Shown piece by piece: positions 1 to 8,906 of a stretch of DNA of 64,000 nt. This DNA is from Streptomyces sp. BV286. GTDB lineage: Bacteria > Actinomycetota > Actinomycetes > Streptomycetales > Streptomycetaceae. The translations under genes and the position numbers were made by a program. Each line of letters opens with the position of its first letter. Positions within the stretch are counted from its first letter, which is position 1. The notes beneath the pieces were generated by a model that did no database searches, was not told where the DNA came from, and saw nothing but the letters and a program-made list of their open reading frames with translations. Where the stretch lies: contig NZ_JAHRIB010000141.1 in NCBI RefSeq assembly GCF_019090165.1, positions 62,001-126,000 of the forward strand, in the 5' to 3' direction.

Positions 1-964
1 TGCACTTCTCCGTCTGCCAGAAGGTGCCCGTCGACAGGAACTGGCCGACGTTGATCGCAGTACCGAGACCGTGCTCGTCGAAGCGGACCCCGCACAGCGC
101 GTTGTCGAACTTGTGGCACAGGAACATGCTGCGCACGCCGAGGTCGTACAACTCGTCGAGTCCGGCGTCGATGTCGTCCTTGTCGCACTGCGCGATGTCC
201 AGGATCTGCTTGCAGCCGAAGGGCTCGGACGTCTCCACGCCCAGAACGACGGCGAGTCTGCCCTGCTCGACGACCTCGCGGGCCTGTGCGCTGTCGGTGA
301 CGATCCGGAACCAGCCCTTGCCCGGACCGCCGTACATCGCGTCGATGTAGTCCTGCATGTCGTACGTCAGCTTCGCCTGCAGCCGGATCGAGGTCATCTC
401 GTCACAACTGCGGTCCTTGAACGGGTAGACGGAGCAGATCACGCCGTTCGTCACGAGGTCGTTGACGAGCACGCGCTGGCCGCCGCGCCAGGCCCGTTCG
501 ACCCAGGCGTAGTAGTTCTGCTGGTGGGTCAGCGAGTCATGGGCGGGCCAGTCCTTGAACGTGGGCCAGCCGTCGGGGTCGTGCTTGCCGTCGCCGCCGT
601 TGGTGATGAAGTCGAAGATCGCGAGCGAGCCGTCCGGGTAGTGCTCGGGGCAGTCCTTGAGGGCGTCCGCGACACCCGACTTGGAGAACGGCTTGCCACA
701 GATGAGCCGGCCGCCGAAGGCCTCGTTGGCCATGATGTGGTTGTGCGCGTCGACGAACCCGCGTACCTCTCCCTGGGCGTTGGTGCCCTTGAAGGGTTCA
801 CCGGTGACGTTGATCTGGGAGTCGGGCGTGGGCCGCGCGGTCGGGTTCCACCAGTCCGTACCGGCCGCCGAACTGGGCGTGGGGCCGAGCGTCATGGCCA
901 TCACGACGAGCAGCAACGACAGGACCGCGAGGGGTCGGCGCCTGCGGTGAGGCTGTCGGGTCAT
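1..964 (-). CDS. Secreted metal-dependent hydrolase, M19/amidohydrolase-like (3' end cut off by window)
   Basis: The gene runs leftward out of the window, so only its first 321 residues are visible. It opens with an arginine-rich n-region and a hydrophobic core ending around SSAAGTDWW, a Sec signal peptide. Near residue 73 lies DAHNHIM, the H-x-H metal-binding signature of amidohydrolase/renal dipeptidase-like TIM barrels, and VVLGVETSEPFGC further on resembles the core-strand context of M19-like proteins. The ATG was chosen because the signal peptide follows it directly; no other in-frame start fits. Substrate is unknown, and secretion plus metal-site motif is all that can be claimed. The C-terminal half, where extra binding domains are common in Streptomyces, lies outside. 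Confidence 0.75.
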   Translation of the reverse strand, partial: MTRQPHRRRRPLAVLSLLLVVMAMTLGPTPSSAAGTDWWNPTARPTPDSQINVTGEPFKGTNAQGEVRGFVDAHNHIMANEAFGGRLICGKPFSKSGVADALKDCPEHYPDGSLAIFDFITNGGDGKHDPDGWPTFKDWPAHDSLTHQQNYYAWVERAWRGGQRVLVNDLVTNGVICSVYPFKDRSCDEMTSIRLQAKLTYDMQDYIDAMYGGPGKGWFRIVTDSAQAREVVEQGRLAVVLGVETSEPFGCKQILDIAQCDKDDIDAGLDELYDLGVRSMFLCHKFDNALCGVRFDEHGLGTAINVGQFLSTGTFWQTEKC

Positions 965-1331
965 GGTTCATCACCCACGTCTTCGGTTGGGGTCGGCGCA
1001 GTCGATGAGCCAGACGGTCAGGACCCTGACGACCCTGTGACGCTTGTCATGACTCGTGCAAACGATGGGACGAGAATCGCGACTGCCGCAGAGAGAGTCA
1101 AGAGTCCGGGACGGATGACCTGATGGCTCGTCGGTGGGTCCCGGTGGGCGGGAAGGGCGCGGCGGACGGCGGCCGTTGGTGTCCCGCGCCGGACGGGCCG
1201 GTGAACCGCGGGTGTCGCCGCCCCTCTTGACGGCTCATTGGTCCAGTCCTACTTTCCTCCTCAGCTGTTCAAAAGCTCAGTCATCGTTCGTATTCATGAA
1301 CGGCTTCATCCCCCACACTCAGGGAGCCGAC

Positions 1332-1934
1332 ATGCTCACGCGCTTGCGAGCGCTCACCGTGACCGGTGCGGTGTGCGCCTCGACATTCCTGGCCGCGCCC
1401 AGCGCCTTCGCCGAAGTGGAACCCGGCGGCTGGACGTCGGTCTCGCCCACCCACACCGTGCAGGAGCGGGGCTGCGGCCAGGTCGACGGCCTGACCTTCC
1501 GGCTCACCTGCTCGACGGCCAGTGGAGACCAGCGGGCCGAACGGCGGTACGCCACCTACACCGGAGGCACGCGCCAGTTCGAGGGCTACTTCAGGATCAG
1601 CAGCCTCAGCGGCACCCGGATCAGCCTCAAGCAGACCTTCAACGAGTCGGCGGCGGGCCCCTACTTCATGCTCGCCGCCGAACGCGGCGGGCGACTGTAC
1701 GCGGTCCACGGCGGCGACACCCTCTCCAACGCCGGCACGGTCGGCGCCACCGTGCGCGTCAACACCGTTCACCAGGTGGGCAGTTCGCACCGCACCTACA
1801 TCAACGGCTCGCTCCAGCACACCTACGCGAGCCCCGGCGGCAGCTTCTACGACAAGTTCGGCGCCTACCGCACCAACAGCGGCAACGGACCGGCCACCGT
1901 GGTGTGGAGCAACGTCCGCTTCTGGCGCAAGTAG
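1332..1934 (+). CDS. Secreted beta-sandwich protein, polysaccharide-lyase/lectin-like
   Basis: 200 residues. A clear Sec signal (MLTRLRALTVTGAVCAS then AAPSAFAEV) gives a mature protein of about 170 residues. The body has alternating strands with GGTRQFEGYFRISSL, SLKQTF and GPYFMLAAERGGRLYAVHGG, a pattern like the jelly-roll of PL7/PL20-type lyases and ConA-like lectins, where QxF and GPYFML strands line the groove. Catalytic residues cannot be assigned. An AGGGAGC ribosome site sits 5 nt before the ATG, which decides this start over upstream in-frame codons. The FnIII lipoprotein starts 10 nt after its stop, so the two are probably one operon acting outside the cell. The enzymatic reading is an inference from fold-like patterning. 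Confidence 0.7.
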   Translation: MLTRLRALTVTGAVCASTFLAAPSAFAEVEPGGWTSVSPTHTVQERGCGQVDGLTFRLTCSTASGDQRAERRYATYTGGTRQFEGYFRISSLSGTRISLKQTFNESAAGPYFMLAAERGGRLYAVHGGDTLSNAGTVGATVRVNTVHQVGSSHRTYINGSLQHTYASPGGSFYDKFGAYRTNSGNGPATVVWSNVRFWRK

Positions 1935-1944
1935 CGCGGAACCC

Positions 1945-2760
1945 ATGCGAGTCACCGCACGCGGAGCGGCGCCGGCAGCCCTTGCTCCTGCCCTGGTCCT
2001 TCTCCTGGGGCTGGTGCTGCCGGCCTGCGACGCGACCCGGACCACGGGCGGGAGCGGAGCCGCGGCCCGGGGCCCCGCCACCGCTAGTCACCCCGAGACT
2101 GGTGAGGCCGTCGCCGCCTCGAACGTCGTGCTCGATGCCGAGCGTGCCTCGCCCACGGACATCGACCTGCACTGGCGGGGCGGCGGCTCCGGTTCGTCCG
2201 GCCACGTCCTCGAATTCGCCACGGACGCCTCGGGTCCGTACACCGTCCTGCGGTACCTGCCGGCCGGGGTGACGAGCTACCGGCACCCCGACCTGATGCC
2301 CCGCACCACGTTCCACTACCGACTGCGGGCCGTTCTCGGGCCCGTTTCGAGACCCGTGAGCGTCGCCCTACCCGCGGGAGAGCTGACCGCGTCGGACGAG
2401 GAATCCGGCCACGACTGGCTCCCCGCGCGCACGGATCCCGTACGGACCGTCCCGGGCACACCACTGCGCCGCACGGGTGCCGGAGCGCCGACCGCGTTCA
2501 AGGCCGTGGTCAAGCATGCGAACGGCATCCTCTTCACCTGGACGGACCACGCATCCGACGAGGAGGGATTCCTGCTGGAGGCCCGCGTCCGGAAGGACTC
2601 CGGGTACGTACCCGTCGCGGTCCTCGATCCCGACGTCAATTCCACGGGCCTGATCACCCTGCCCACCGAGAAACGGGGGTCGTACCGGGTCCGCGCCTTC
2701 ACCCATGGCGCCCCCTCGAACGTGGTCCGGCTGACCACCGGCGACTTCGCCGGTCAATGA
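1945..2760 (+). CDS. FnIII-domain lipoprotein
   Basis: 271 residues. The N-terminus is a lipoprotein signal: a hydrophobic stretch rich in Ala/Leu followed by the lipobox LPAC, so Cys at about residue 30 would be diacylated and the protein tethered outside the membrane. Two similar beta-rich modules follow. The first, about residues 50-135, contains TDIDLHWRG and YRLRAVLG; the second, about 175-265, contains GILFTWTDHASDEEGF and YRVRAF. Both look like fibronectin type III domains (W in strand B, Y/R-A in strand F). No catalytic motif is visible. It follows the secreted beta-sandwich protein by 10 nt with no separate promoter, suggesting a joint role in binding an extracellular polymer. Confidence 0.75.
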   Translation: MRVTARGAAPAALAPALVLLLGLVLPACDATRTTGGSGAAARGPATASHPETGEAVAASNVVLDAERASPTDIDLHWRGGGSGSSGHVLEFATDASGPYTVLRYLPAGVTSYRHPDLMPRTTFHYRLRAVLGPVSRPVSVALPAGELTASDEESGHDWLPARTDPVRTVPGTPLRRTGAGAPTAFKAVVKHANGILFTWTDHASDEEGFLLEARVRKDSGYVPVAVLDPDVNSTGLITLPTEKRGSYRVRAFTHGAPSNVVRLTTGDFAGQ

Positions 2761-2866
2761 CAGGCCTGACACGGGAGGGGCCAGGATGGTAGAAGCAGGG
2801 CATGACCACTGGTTCCACCCGCACGACCTCCGCCTCCACCCGGGCCCCTTCTCCGGCCGGTGCACG

Positions 2867-3544
2867 ATGACCGCGGGCATCGACACCCCCGACCGCAGGG
2901 GCCGTACCGGACTCGACCGGGTCGGCCTTGACCTGACCGGAAACCCCCGGGTCAAGGTGCGGGACGTGACACTGCTGTCCTGCCACTGGTACGTGGAGCG
3001 CACCACGACGTTCGACATCCAGCAGGCCGACGGCACCTGGTCCACCCAGGAGCGCGAGACGCACGACCGCGGCAACGGCGCGACCATCCTGCTGTACGAC
3101 ACCGAACGTGAAACCGTGCTCCTGACCCGGCAGTTCCGCTACCCCGCGTACGTCAACGGCCATCCCGACGGCATGCTCGTCGAGACGGCGGGGGGCCTGC
3201 TGGACGAGGACGACGAGCATCCGGAGGTGGCCGTACGGCGCGAGGTCATCGAGGAGACCGGGCACACGGTCGGCGAGGTCCAGCGGGTCTTCGACGTCTA
3301 CATGAGCCCGGGCTCGGTCACCGAGTGCCTGACCTTCTACGCGGCCTCCTACGGTCCGGCCACGCGGACCCACGAGGGCGGTGGGCTGGACGAGGAGGGC
3401 GAGGACATCGAAACCGTCGAACTGCCCTTCCGCCAGGCCCTGGGCATGATCCGTACCGGCGAGATCGCCGACGCGAAGACCATCATGCTGTTGCAGTGGG
3501 CGGCGCTGGAAGGGCCGTTCAGCGCGGGCGCCTCAGCCGGGTAG
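2867..3544 (+). CDS. Nudix hydrolase, NDP-sugar pyrophosphatase type
   Basis: 225 residues. The Nudix box is complete: GGLLDEDDEHPEVAVRREVI followed by EETG, matching G-x5-E-x7-R-E-U-x-E-E-x-G-U, which binds Mg2+ and cleaves nucleoside diphosphates linked to X. ATILLYDTERETVLLTRQFR and PGSVTECLTFYAASY match the GDP-mannose/ADP-ribose pyrophosphatase subgroup (NudK/NudF). E. coli NudK is 191 residues, so this one carries a somewhat longer N-terminus. The ATG at MTAGIDTPD was preferred over an upstream in-frame ATG because conserved sequence begins after it. It converges on the TauE-like gene across a strong hairpin. Substrate preference (GDP-mannose versus ADP-ribose) cannot be settled by sight. 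Confidence 0.85.
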   Translation: MTAGIDTPDRRGRTGLDRVGLDLTGNPRVKVRDVTLLSCHWYVERTTTFDIQQADGTWSTQERETHDRGNGATILLYDTERETVLLTRQFRYPAYVNGHPDGMLVETAGGLLDEDDEHPEVAVRREVIEETGHTVGEVQRVFDVYMSPGSVTECLTFYAASYGPATRTHEGGGLDEEGEDIETVELPFRQALGMIRTGEIADAKTIMLLQWAALEGPFSAGASAG

Positions 3545-3551
3545 GTGTACG

Positions 3552-3595
3552 CGGCGGCCGGGCGCCGTCCCTGCGGGGGCGGCGCCCGGCCGCCG
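3552..3595. terminator. Bidirectional hairpin between convergent genes
   Basis: A perfect 16-bp inverted repeat (3552-3567 with 3580-3595) around a 12-nt loop lies between the stop codons of the Nudix gene and the convergent TauE-like gene. There is no T-run, as usual for Streptomyces. Its position suggests it ends transcription from both sides. Confidence 0.85.
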
Positions 3596-3618
3596 ACAGT
3601 GCGGGGGCGGAGAGGCGC

Positions 3619-4413
3619 TCAGCGGAGCAGCAGTTGGACGAGCGCGACGGTGCCGATCGTCACGATGAGGGCGCGCAGGACCACGGGGCTGAAACGGCGG
3701 CCGACCACCGCCCCGAGCTGCCCGCCGAGCGCGGAGCCCACGGCGATCAGTGCGACGGCCGTCCAGTCGAAGTCCGCGACGAAGAGGAAGAAGGTCGCGG
3801 CGACGGTGTTGACGACGGCGACGAGGACGTTCTTGACGGCCGTGAGGCGTTGCAGCGTCTCGTCCAGGAGCACCCCCATCAGGGACATGTAGATGATCCC
3901 CTGCGCTGCCGCGAAGTAGCCGCCGTAGACGCTCGCGAGGGCCATACCGACGAACAGCAGCGGGCCGCCGTCGCCCCGGCCGGGGGCGCGGTCGTCCGGG
4001 CCCGGGGCGCCGACGGCGGCCGACGCGCGGCGACGGCGCAGACGCCTGGTGATCAGCGGCTGGAACGCGACCAGGACGAGGGCGAGGCCCACCACGACCG
4101 GGACGATCCTCTCGAACGCCGACGCGGGCAGGGCCAGCAGCAGGGTGGCGCCCGTGAAGCCGCCGAGCAGGGCGCCGACGCCCAGTTTCAGGATGCGCCG
4201 CCGCTGGCCGCGCAGTTCCTTCCGGTAGCCGAAGGCGCCGCTGACGGCGCCGGGTACCAGACCGAGCGCGTTCGAGACCGTGGCGGTGACGGGCGACAGT
4301 CCGGTGGCGAGCAGCACCGGAAAGGTGATGAGGGTCCCGGACCCCACGACGGTGTTGACGCCACCCGCGCACACGCCCGCGACGAACACGGCGACGGCCT
4401 CCCACGGCGTCAC
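3619..4413 (-). CDS. TauE/SafE (TSUP) family membrane permease
   Basis: 264 residues from a GTG start. The protein has about eight hydrophobic segments in two halves. Each half opens with the family's Gly/Asn-rich signature: CAGGVNTVVGSGTLITFPVLLATG at the N-terminus and GSALGGQLGAVVGRRFSP near the C-terminus. TSUP proteins move sulfite, sulfonates or other organic anions across the membrane. A charged loop of about 30 residues (RRLRRRRASAAVGAPGPDD) separates the halves. No sulfur genes lie next to it, so the substrate is unknown. It stands alone on the minus strand, about 220 nt downstream of the YciO-type gene. Confidence 0.85.
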   Translation of the reverse strand: MTPWEAVAVFVAGVCAGGVNTVVGSGTLITFPVLLATGLSPVTATVSNALGLVPGAVSGAFGYRKELRGQRRRILKLGVGALLGGFTGATLLLALPASAFERIVPVVVGLALVLVAFQPLITRRLRRRRASAAVGAPGPDDRAPGRGDGGPLLFVGMALASVYGGYFAAAQGIIYMSLMGVLLDETLQRLTAVKNVLVAVVNTVAATFFLFVADFDWTAVALIAVGSALGGQLGAVVGRRFSPVVLRALIVTIGTVALVQLLLR

Positions 4414-4632
4414 GTGACGCCCCGCCGCGCACGGCGGCCGTCCGCGGACGGCCGGACACCACGGTCAGGACGGCGGAGGAGCCGGTGAGGGACGGTCATG
4501 GGACCCATGCTGTACGGCCAACCCTTCGGCGCTCCCCGACAGGTCCCGGCCGCTTCCGCCCGGCCCCCGTGTGCCGACGGCATGCCGAAGGCCGGGGCGG
4601 CGCCACCGTCGACCGCCTCGCCGGGCGACAGG

Positions 4633-5253
4633 TCATCCGAACCGTGAGACGTCGCCGGCTCCCTTGCGTACGACCTCGGCCTCGCCGCTGGAGAAGTCGA
4701 TGACCGTCGTCGGCTCGGTGCCGCAGTCCCCGGAGTCGACCACCGCGTCCACGACATGGTCGAGCCGCTCCTTGATCTCCCAGCCCTGGGTCATCGGTTC
4801 CTCCTCGTCGGGGAGCAGGAGGGTGCTGGACAGGAGCGGCTCGCCGAGTTCGGCGAGCAGGGCCTGGGCGACCGTGTGGTCGGGGATGCGAACGCCGACC
4901 GTCTTCTTCTTCGGGTGGAGGAGCTTGCGCGGGACTTCCCTGGTCGCGGGAAGGATGAAGGTGTAACTGCCGGGCGTGGACGCCTTGATGGCCCGGAACA
5001 CGTCGTTGTCGATGTGCACGAACTGGCCGAGCTGCGCGAAGTTCTGGCACACGAGCGTGAAGTGGTGCCGGTCGTCGAGCCGGCGGATGGAGCGGATCCG
5101 GTCGATGCCGTCGCGGCTGCCCAACTGGCATCCCAGTGCGAAACAGGAGTCCGTGGGGTACACGACGAGCGCACCGTCACGGATGGAGTCGGCGACCTGG
5201 GTGAGGGTTCGCTGTTGAGGATTCTCGGGATGAACGTCGAAGTACTTGGCCAC
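4633..5253 (-). CDS. YciO/YrdC/Sua5-family protein (threonylcarbamoyl-AMP synthase-like)
   Basis: 206 residues from a GTG start. GALVVYPTDSCFALGCQLG, SIRRLDDRHHFTLVCQNF and PGSYTFILPATREVPR match the YrdC fold that binds ATP, threonine and bicarbonate when making the tRNA t6A precursor. The compact length and KKKTVGVRIPDH fit the YciO branch better than full-length TsaC/Sua5, so it may be a paralogue with a side role rather than the main t6A enzyme. The C-terminus (TTVIDFSSGEAEVVRKGAGD) is the usual YrdC closing motif. It is followed downstream on the same strand, after about 220 nt, by the TauE-like gene; the sthA terminator separates it from sthA upstream. Confidence 0.85.
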   Translation of the reverse strand: MAKYFDVHPENPQQRTLTQVADSIRDGALVVYPTDSCFALGCQLGSRDGIDRIRSIRRLDDRHHFTLVCQNFAQLGQFVHIDNDVFRAIKASTPGSYTFILPATREVPRKLLHPKKKTVGVRIPDHTVAQALLAELGEPLLSSTLLLPDEEEPMTQGWEIKERLDHVVDAVVDSGDCGTEPTTVIDFSSGEAEVVRKGAGDVSRFG

Positions 5254-5312
5254 CCGTCGAGCTTATGCTCTCGACCGCCGGCGGGGACGCAGGTGCCCTG
5301 GGGGATCTGTGG

Positions 5313-5345
5313 GGCGCTGGTGGGAGTTCGGTACCCACCAGCGCC
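5313..5345 (-). terminator. Terminator of sthA
   Basis: A perfect 12-bp stem (GGCGCTGGTGGG with CCCACCAGCGCC) around a 9-nt loop begins 5 nt past the sthA stop on the minus strand. It lies before the next minus-strand gene, so it should insulate that gene from sthA readthrough. Confidence 0.85.
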
Positions 5346-5350
5346 GCCGG

Positions 5351-6754
5351 TCAGTCCCTGAGCCGGTCGATCTGGCGGATCTTGTTGGTGGCGTCGAGCG
5401 CGGCGACCTTGTAGGACTCCGCGAGGGTCGGGTAGTTGAAGACGGCGTCGACGAGGTAGTCGACCGTGCCGCCGCAGCCCATCACGGACTGACCGATGTG
5501 GATCAGCTCGGTGGCACCCGTACCGAAGCAGTGCACGCCGAGCAGTTTCCGGTCGTCGGGGGAGACGAGCAGCTTGAGCATGCCGTGCGAGTCGCCGATG
5601 ATCTGACCCCGGGCCAGTTCGCGGTAGCGGGAGATGCCGACCTCGAACGGCACGCGGTCCTCGGTGAGCTGGTCCTCGGTCCGCCCGATGAAGCTGATCT
5701 CCGGGATGGTGTAGATGCCGATCGGCTGCAGGTCGTGCATGCGGTTCACCGGTTCGCCGCACGCGTGGTATGCCGCCGTACGCCCCTGTTCCATCGAGGT
5801 CGCGGCGAGCGCAGGGAAGCCGATGACGTCACCGACAGCGTAGATGTGCGGCACTTCGGTGCGGTAGTGCTCGTCGACCGTGATCCGGCCGCGCCGGTCG
5901 GCGGACAGACCGGCCTTGTCGAGGTCCAGGTCGTCGGTGAGGCCCTGTCGCCCCGCGGAGTACATCACGGCGTCGGCCGGGATCTTCTTGCCGCTCTCCA
6001 GGACGGTGAGCGTCCCCCGCGGATGGCTCTCGACCGCGGCGACCGTCTCGCCGAAGCGGAAGGTGACGGCGAGGTCCCTGAGGTGGTACTTGAGCGACTC
6101 GATCACCTCGACGTCGCAGAAGTCGAGCATCCCGGGGCGCTGTTCGACCACGGTGATCTTGCTGCCGAGGGCGGCGAACATGGAGGCGTACTCCATGCCG
6201 ATCACGCCGGCCCCGACGATGACCATGGAGCGGGGCACGCGCTCCAGGTTGAGAACGTTGTCGGAGTCCAGGATGGTCCGCTCGTCGAACTCGACGGTGG
6301 CCGGCCTGGCAGGCCTCGTGCCGGTCGCGATGACGATCGTGTCCGCGCTCAGCATCCGGTCGTGGCCGGTCACTTCGCGCAGCGCGACGGTGTGGTCGTC
6401 GACGAAGCGGCCGGTGCCGGCGAACAGCGAGACGTGGTTGCGGGACAACTGGTTGCGGATGACGTCGACCTCGCGGCTGACCACGTGCTGGGTGCGCGCG
6501 GTCAGGTCGGCGACGGTGATGTCCTCCTTGAGCCGGTAGCTCTGGCCGTACAGGTCCCGCTGCGTGAGACCGGTGAGATAGAGGACCGCCTCGCGCAGCG
6601 TTTTCGAGGGGATGGTCCCGGTGTGGATGGAGACCCCGCCGACCATGTCGGGGCGGTCGACGACGGCGACCCGGCGGCCGAGCTTGGCCGCGGCGATGGC
6701 GGCCTTCTGGCCGCCCGGGCCGGATCCGATGACTAGCAAGTCGAAGTCGCGCAC
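5351..6754 (-). CDS. sthA: Soluble NAD(P)+ transhydrogenase (Si-specific)
   Basis: 467 residues, matching E. coli SthA (466). The enzyme balances NADH and NADPH pools in the cytoplasm using FAD. Seen in order: FAD-binding VIGSGPGGQKAAIAAAKLG near residue 8, the region GGVSIHTGTIPSKTLRE where related disulfide reductases carry a redox CxxxxC pair but SthA does not, second dinucleotide site VIVGAGVIGMEYASMF near residue 180, AVGDVIGFPALA, and the C-terminal dimerisation domain with CFGTGATELIHIG. The GTG in front of RDFDLLVIGSG was chosen because it gives family length; the frame stays open upstream but that part is not SthA-like. No partner genes are adjacent. Confidence 0.95.
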   Translation of the reverse strand: MRDFDLLVIGSGPGGQKAAIAAAKLGRRVAVVDRPDMVGGVSIHTGTIPSKTLREAVLYLTGLTQRDLYGQSYRLKEDITVADLTARTQHVVSREVDVIRNQLSRNHVSLFAGTGRFVDDHTVALREVTGHDRMLSADTIVIATGTRPARPATVEFDERTILDSDNVLNLERVPRSMVIVGAGVIGMEYASMFAALGSKITVVEQRPGMLDFCDVEVIESLKYHLRDLAVTFRFGETVAAVESHPRGTLTVLESGKKIPADAVMYSAGRQGLTDDLDLDKAGLSADRRGRITVDEHYRTEVPHIYAVGDVIGFPALAATSMEQGRTAAYHACGEPVNRMHDLQPIGIYTIPEISFIGRTEDQLTEDRVPFEVGISRYRELARGQIIGDSHGMLKLLVSPDDRKLLGVHCFGTGATELIHIGQSVMGCGGTVDYLVDAVFNYPTLAESYKVAALDATNKIRQIDRLRD

Positions 6755-6902
6755 CCTCGGGAGTCTGTCAGCCCGAGGCTGTCGCACGAAAGGGTGAACA
6801 GGGGTCAGTTGCCCCCGCGCACGCGAACCGGGCCGGCTCGTGGCGGAGCGGTCACGGCCGCTCGGGAGCGCCGGGGCCCGGAACCCGTACCGGGCAGGCG
6901 GA

Positions 6903-7577
6903 TCAGCGCGCCACGGTACGGGCGACGCGGAACCCCACGTCGTCCACCTGGTAACTCGGGTGGCTGCGGCGCCGTGCGGACGCCCGGCAGCTCCAGTGCT
7001 CGTCGAACCATCCGCCGCCCCGCAGCACCCGGTAGGTGCCGTAGACCTCGGCGTCGTAGACGTCCCAGCACCAGTCCCAGACGTTGCCCAGCATGTCGTG
7101 CAGGCCCCAGGGGTTGGGCCGCTTGCCGCCCACGTCGTGGACGCGTTCCTGGGAGTTGTCGCGGTACCAGGCGATCTCGTCGAGCGGCCCGTAGCGCGGA
7201 CCCGGCGTGCCGGCGCGGCAGCCGTGCTCCCACTCGGCCTCGGTGGGCAGCCGGTAGCCGTCGGCGGCCGTGTCCCAGTCGATGCCCTCGCCGTCGGCAT
7301 GAATGGAGTAGGCGGGGGTCAGCCCTTCGCGCCGCGACAGGGCGTTGCAGAACCGGACCGCGTCCCACCACGAGACACCCTCGACGGGCAGGCGGTCACC
7401 GTCGGCGGCGCTCGGCCGCGCGCCCGTGACCCGGGCGTACAGCGCCTGCGTGACCGGGAAGGCCCCGAGCCGGTAGGGCGCGAGTTCGACGGACCAACTG
7501 CGCTGCGTCCGCCGGTCCGACAGCGTGACCTGCCCCGGCGGCACAGCGATCATCTCGTTCACCGCACGTGTGTCCAT
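6903..7577 (-). CDS. FGE/SUMF1-fold protein (formylglycine-generating-enzyme family)
   Basis: 224 residues. Family hallmarks are present: FPVTQALYARVTG, PVEGVSWWDAVRFCNALSRREGL, YRLPTEAEWEHGCRAGT, NPWGLHDMLGNVWDWC and RGGGWFDEHWSCRASARRRSHP ending in VGFRVAR. These belong to the sulfatase-modifying-factor domain, also used by EgtB and PvdO. True FGE needs two Cys five residues apart (SYLCHxSYC); here only one Cys remains in that stretch, so genuine sulfatase activation is unlikely. It may be an iron or copper oxygenase-like relative or a non-catalytic domain. It lies 73 nt downstream of the Gfo/Idh/MocA gene on the same strand and may share its transcript. Confidence 0.85.
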   Translation of the reverse strand: MDTRAVNEMIAVPPGQVTLSDRRTQRSWSVELAPYRLGAFPVTQALYARVTGARPSAADGDRLPVEGVSWWDAVRFCNALSRREGLTPAYSIHADGEGIDWDTAADGYRLPTEAEWEHGCRAGTPGPRYGPLDEIAWYRDNSQERVHDVGGKRPNPWGLHDMLGNVWDWCWDVYDAEVYGTYRVLRGGGWFDEHWSCRASARRRSHPSYQVDDVGFRVARTVAR

Positions 7578-7650
7578 GAGCAGGCAATCCTACTGACGAT
7601 CACGCAGGCCCGTGGTTCGTGGTGGCACGTACCGCGCGACTATGCCAAAC

Positions 7651-8811
7651 TCATCCGCCCGCCGGACTCACCCAGGTGCCCTGCTCGGCGGAGCGTGCCA
7701 TGGCGTCCAGGGCGGCCGCGCTGTGGACGGCGTCGTCGAGGGTGGCGCCGTGGGGGGTGCCCTCGGCGACCGACCGCAGGAAGTTGTATGCCTCGATGAC
7801 CTTGAGGTCGTCGTAGCCCATGCTGTTGGCCGCGCCCGGCTGGAAGGCGCCGTACTCGCCGTGTCCGGGGCCGACGTACAGGGTGCTGACCGGCTGGTCC
7901 TGGTACGACGTACCGCGGCTGACGCCCAGTTCACCCATACGACGGAAGTCCCAGGAGACCGCGCCCCTGGTGCCGTGGATCTCGAAGCCGTAGTTGTTCT
8001 GTTCGCCGACCGAGACCCGGGAGGCCTCCAGGACCCCGCGGGCGCCGGAGGCGAAGCGCAGCAGGCAGGACACGTAGTCCTCGTTCTCCACCGGGCCCAA
8101 CTCGCCGCCGGTGGAGCGGGTGTGGCCGGCCGTGGCGCCGGTGGGCCGGGCCCGTTCGGGGACGAAGACGGCCGTGTCGGCGGTCAGTGACGCGATCTCG
8201 CCGAGCAGGAAGCGGGCCAGGTCCACGCCGTGCGAGGCGAGGTCGCCCAGCACTCCGCTGCCGCCGCGCTCCCGCTCGTACCGCCAGGTCAGGGCGCCCT
8301 CGGGGTGGGCGGCGTAGTCGCTGAAGAGGCGGATGCGGACGTGCGTGACCGTGCCGATCTCCCCGGCGGCGACCAGCTCGCGTGCGGCCGCGACGGCAGG
8401 CGCGTTGCGGTAGTTGAAGCCGACCGTGCCCTGGACACCCGCCTTGGTGACGGCGTCCGCGACGGCCCGCGCGTCCTGGGCCGTGAGGCCGACCGGCTTC
8501 TCGATCCACAGGTGCTTGCCCGCCTCGGCCATGGCGACGCCGATCTCCCGGTGCAGGAAGTTGGGGGCGGCGACGCTCACGGCCTGGACCCGGGGGTCGG
8601 CGGCGACCTCCCGCCAGTCCCGGGCGGCCGTGGCGAAGCCGTACCGCTCGGCGGCCTCCTCGGCGCGGCCGGGCACCTCGTCGGCGACGGCGATCAGTTC
8701 GGGCCGTACGGCAAGTCCCGGGAAGTGGTGCGGCACGCGTGCGTACGCCTGGGTGTGCACCCGCCCCATCCAGCCGAACCCCACGACGGCGACGCCGAGC
8801 GTACTTCCCAT
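7651..8811 (-). CDS. Gfo/Idh/MocA-family NAD(P)-dependent sugar dehydrogenase
   Basis: 386 residues. The N-terminal Rossmann domain starts with VAVVGFGWMGRVHTQAYARV (GxGxxG), and EKPVGLTAQDARAV holds the conserved EKP lysine of the family, which oxidises or reduces sugars and inositols. The C-terminal part (GSGVLGDLASHGVDLARFLLGEI, with the catalytic Asp/His context) is the family's substrate sheet. The ATG at MGSTLGVAVV was chosen because an AGAAGGA ribosome site stands about 7 nt upstream; an in-frame ATG 23 codons earlier has none. It is divergent from a LacI regulator, with a matching operator next to each gene, so it is probably repressed by that regulator and induced by a sugar or polyol. 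Confidence 0.9.
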   Translation of the reverse strand: MGSTLGVAVVGFGWMGRVHTQAYARVPHHFPGLAVRPELIAVADEVPGRAEEAAERYGFATAARDWREVAADPRVQAVSVAAPNFLHREIGVAMAEAGKHLWIEKPVGLTAQDARAVADAVTKAGVQGTVGFNYRNAPAVAAARELVAAGEIGTVTHVRIRLFSDYAAHPEGALTWRYERERGGSGVLGDLASHGVDLARFLLGEIASLTADTAVFVPERARPTGATAGHTRSTGGELGPVENEDYVSCLLRFASGARGVLEASRVSVGEQNNYGFEIHGTRGAVSWDFRRMGELGVSRGTSYQDQPVSTLYVGPGHGEYGAFQPGAANSMGYDDLKVIEAYNFLRSVAEGTPHGATLDDAVHSAAALDAMARSAEQGTWVSPAGG

Positions 8812-8824
8812 GACTGTCCTTCTT

Positions 8825-8836
8825 TGGATCGGTCCA
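8825..8836. promoter_or_regulatory. LacI-type operator, copy 1
   Basis: TGGATCGGTCCA, a near-palindrome with central CG of the LacI/GalR kind. It lies 14 nt upstream of the dehydrogenase start, in its 5' region. The same sequence with one change occurs at 8907-8918. Confidence 0.75.
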
Positions 8837-8906
8837 GAACCATTCCGGCTCACATTGGAGTCCGTAACAGCAGGTGTCAACCCCTTTGACTAAACGGTGG
8901 GCGCTG

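Noticed and set aside
6755..7300. In-frame extension upstream of sthA
   Set aside because: The added residues are antisense to the FGE-fold gene and give no SthA similarity; family length is reached from GTG 6754.
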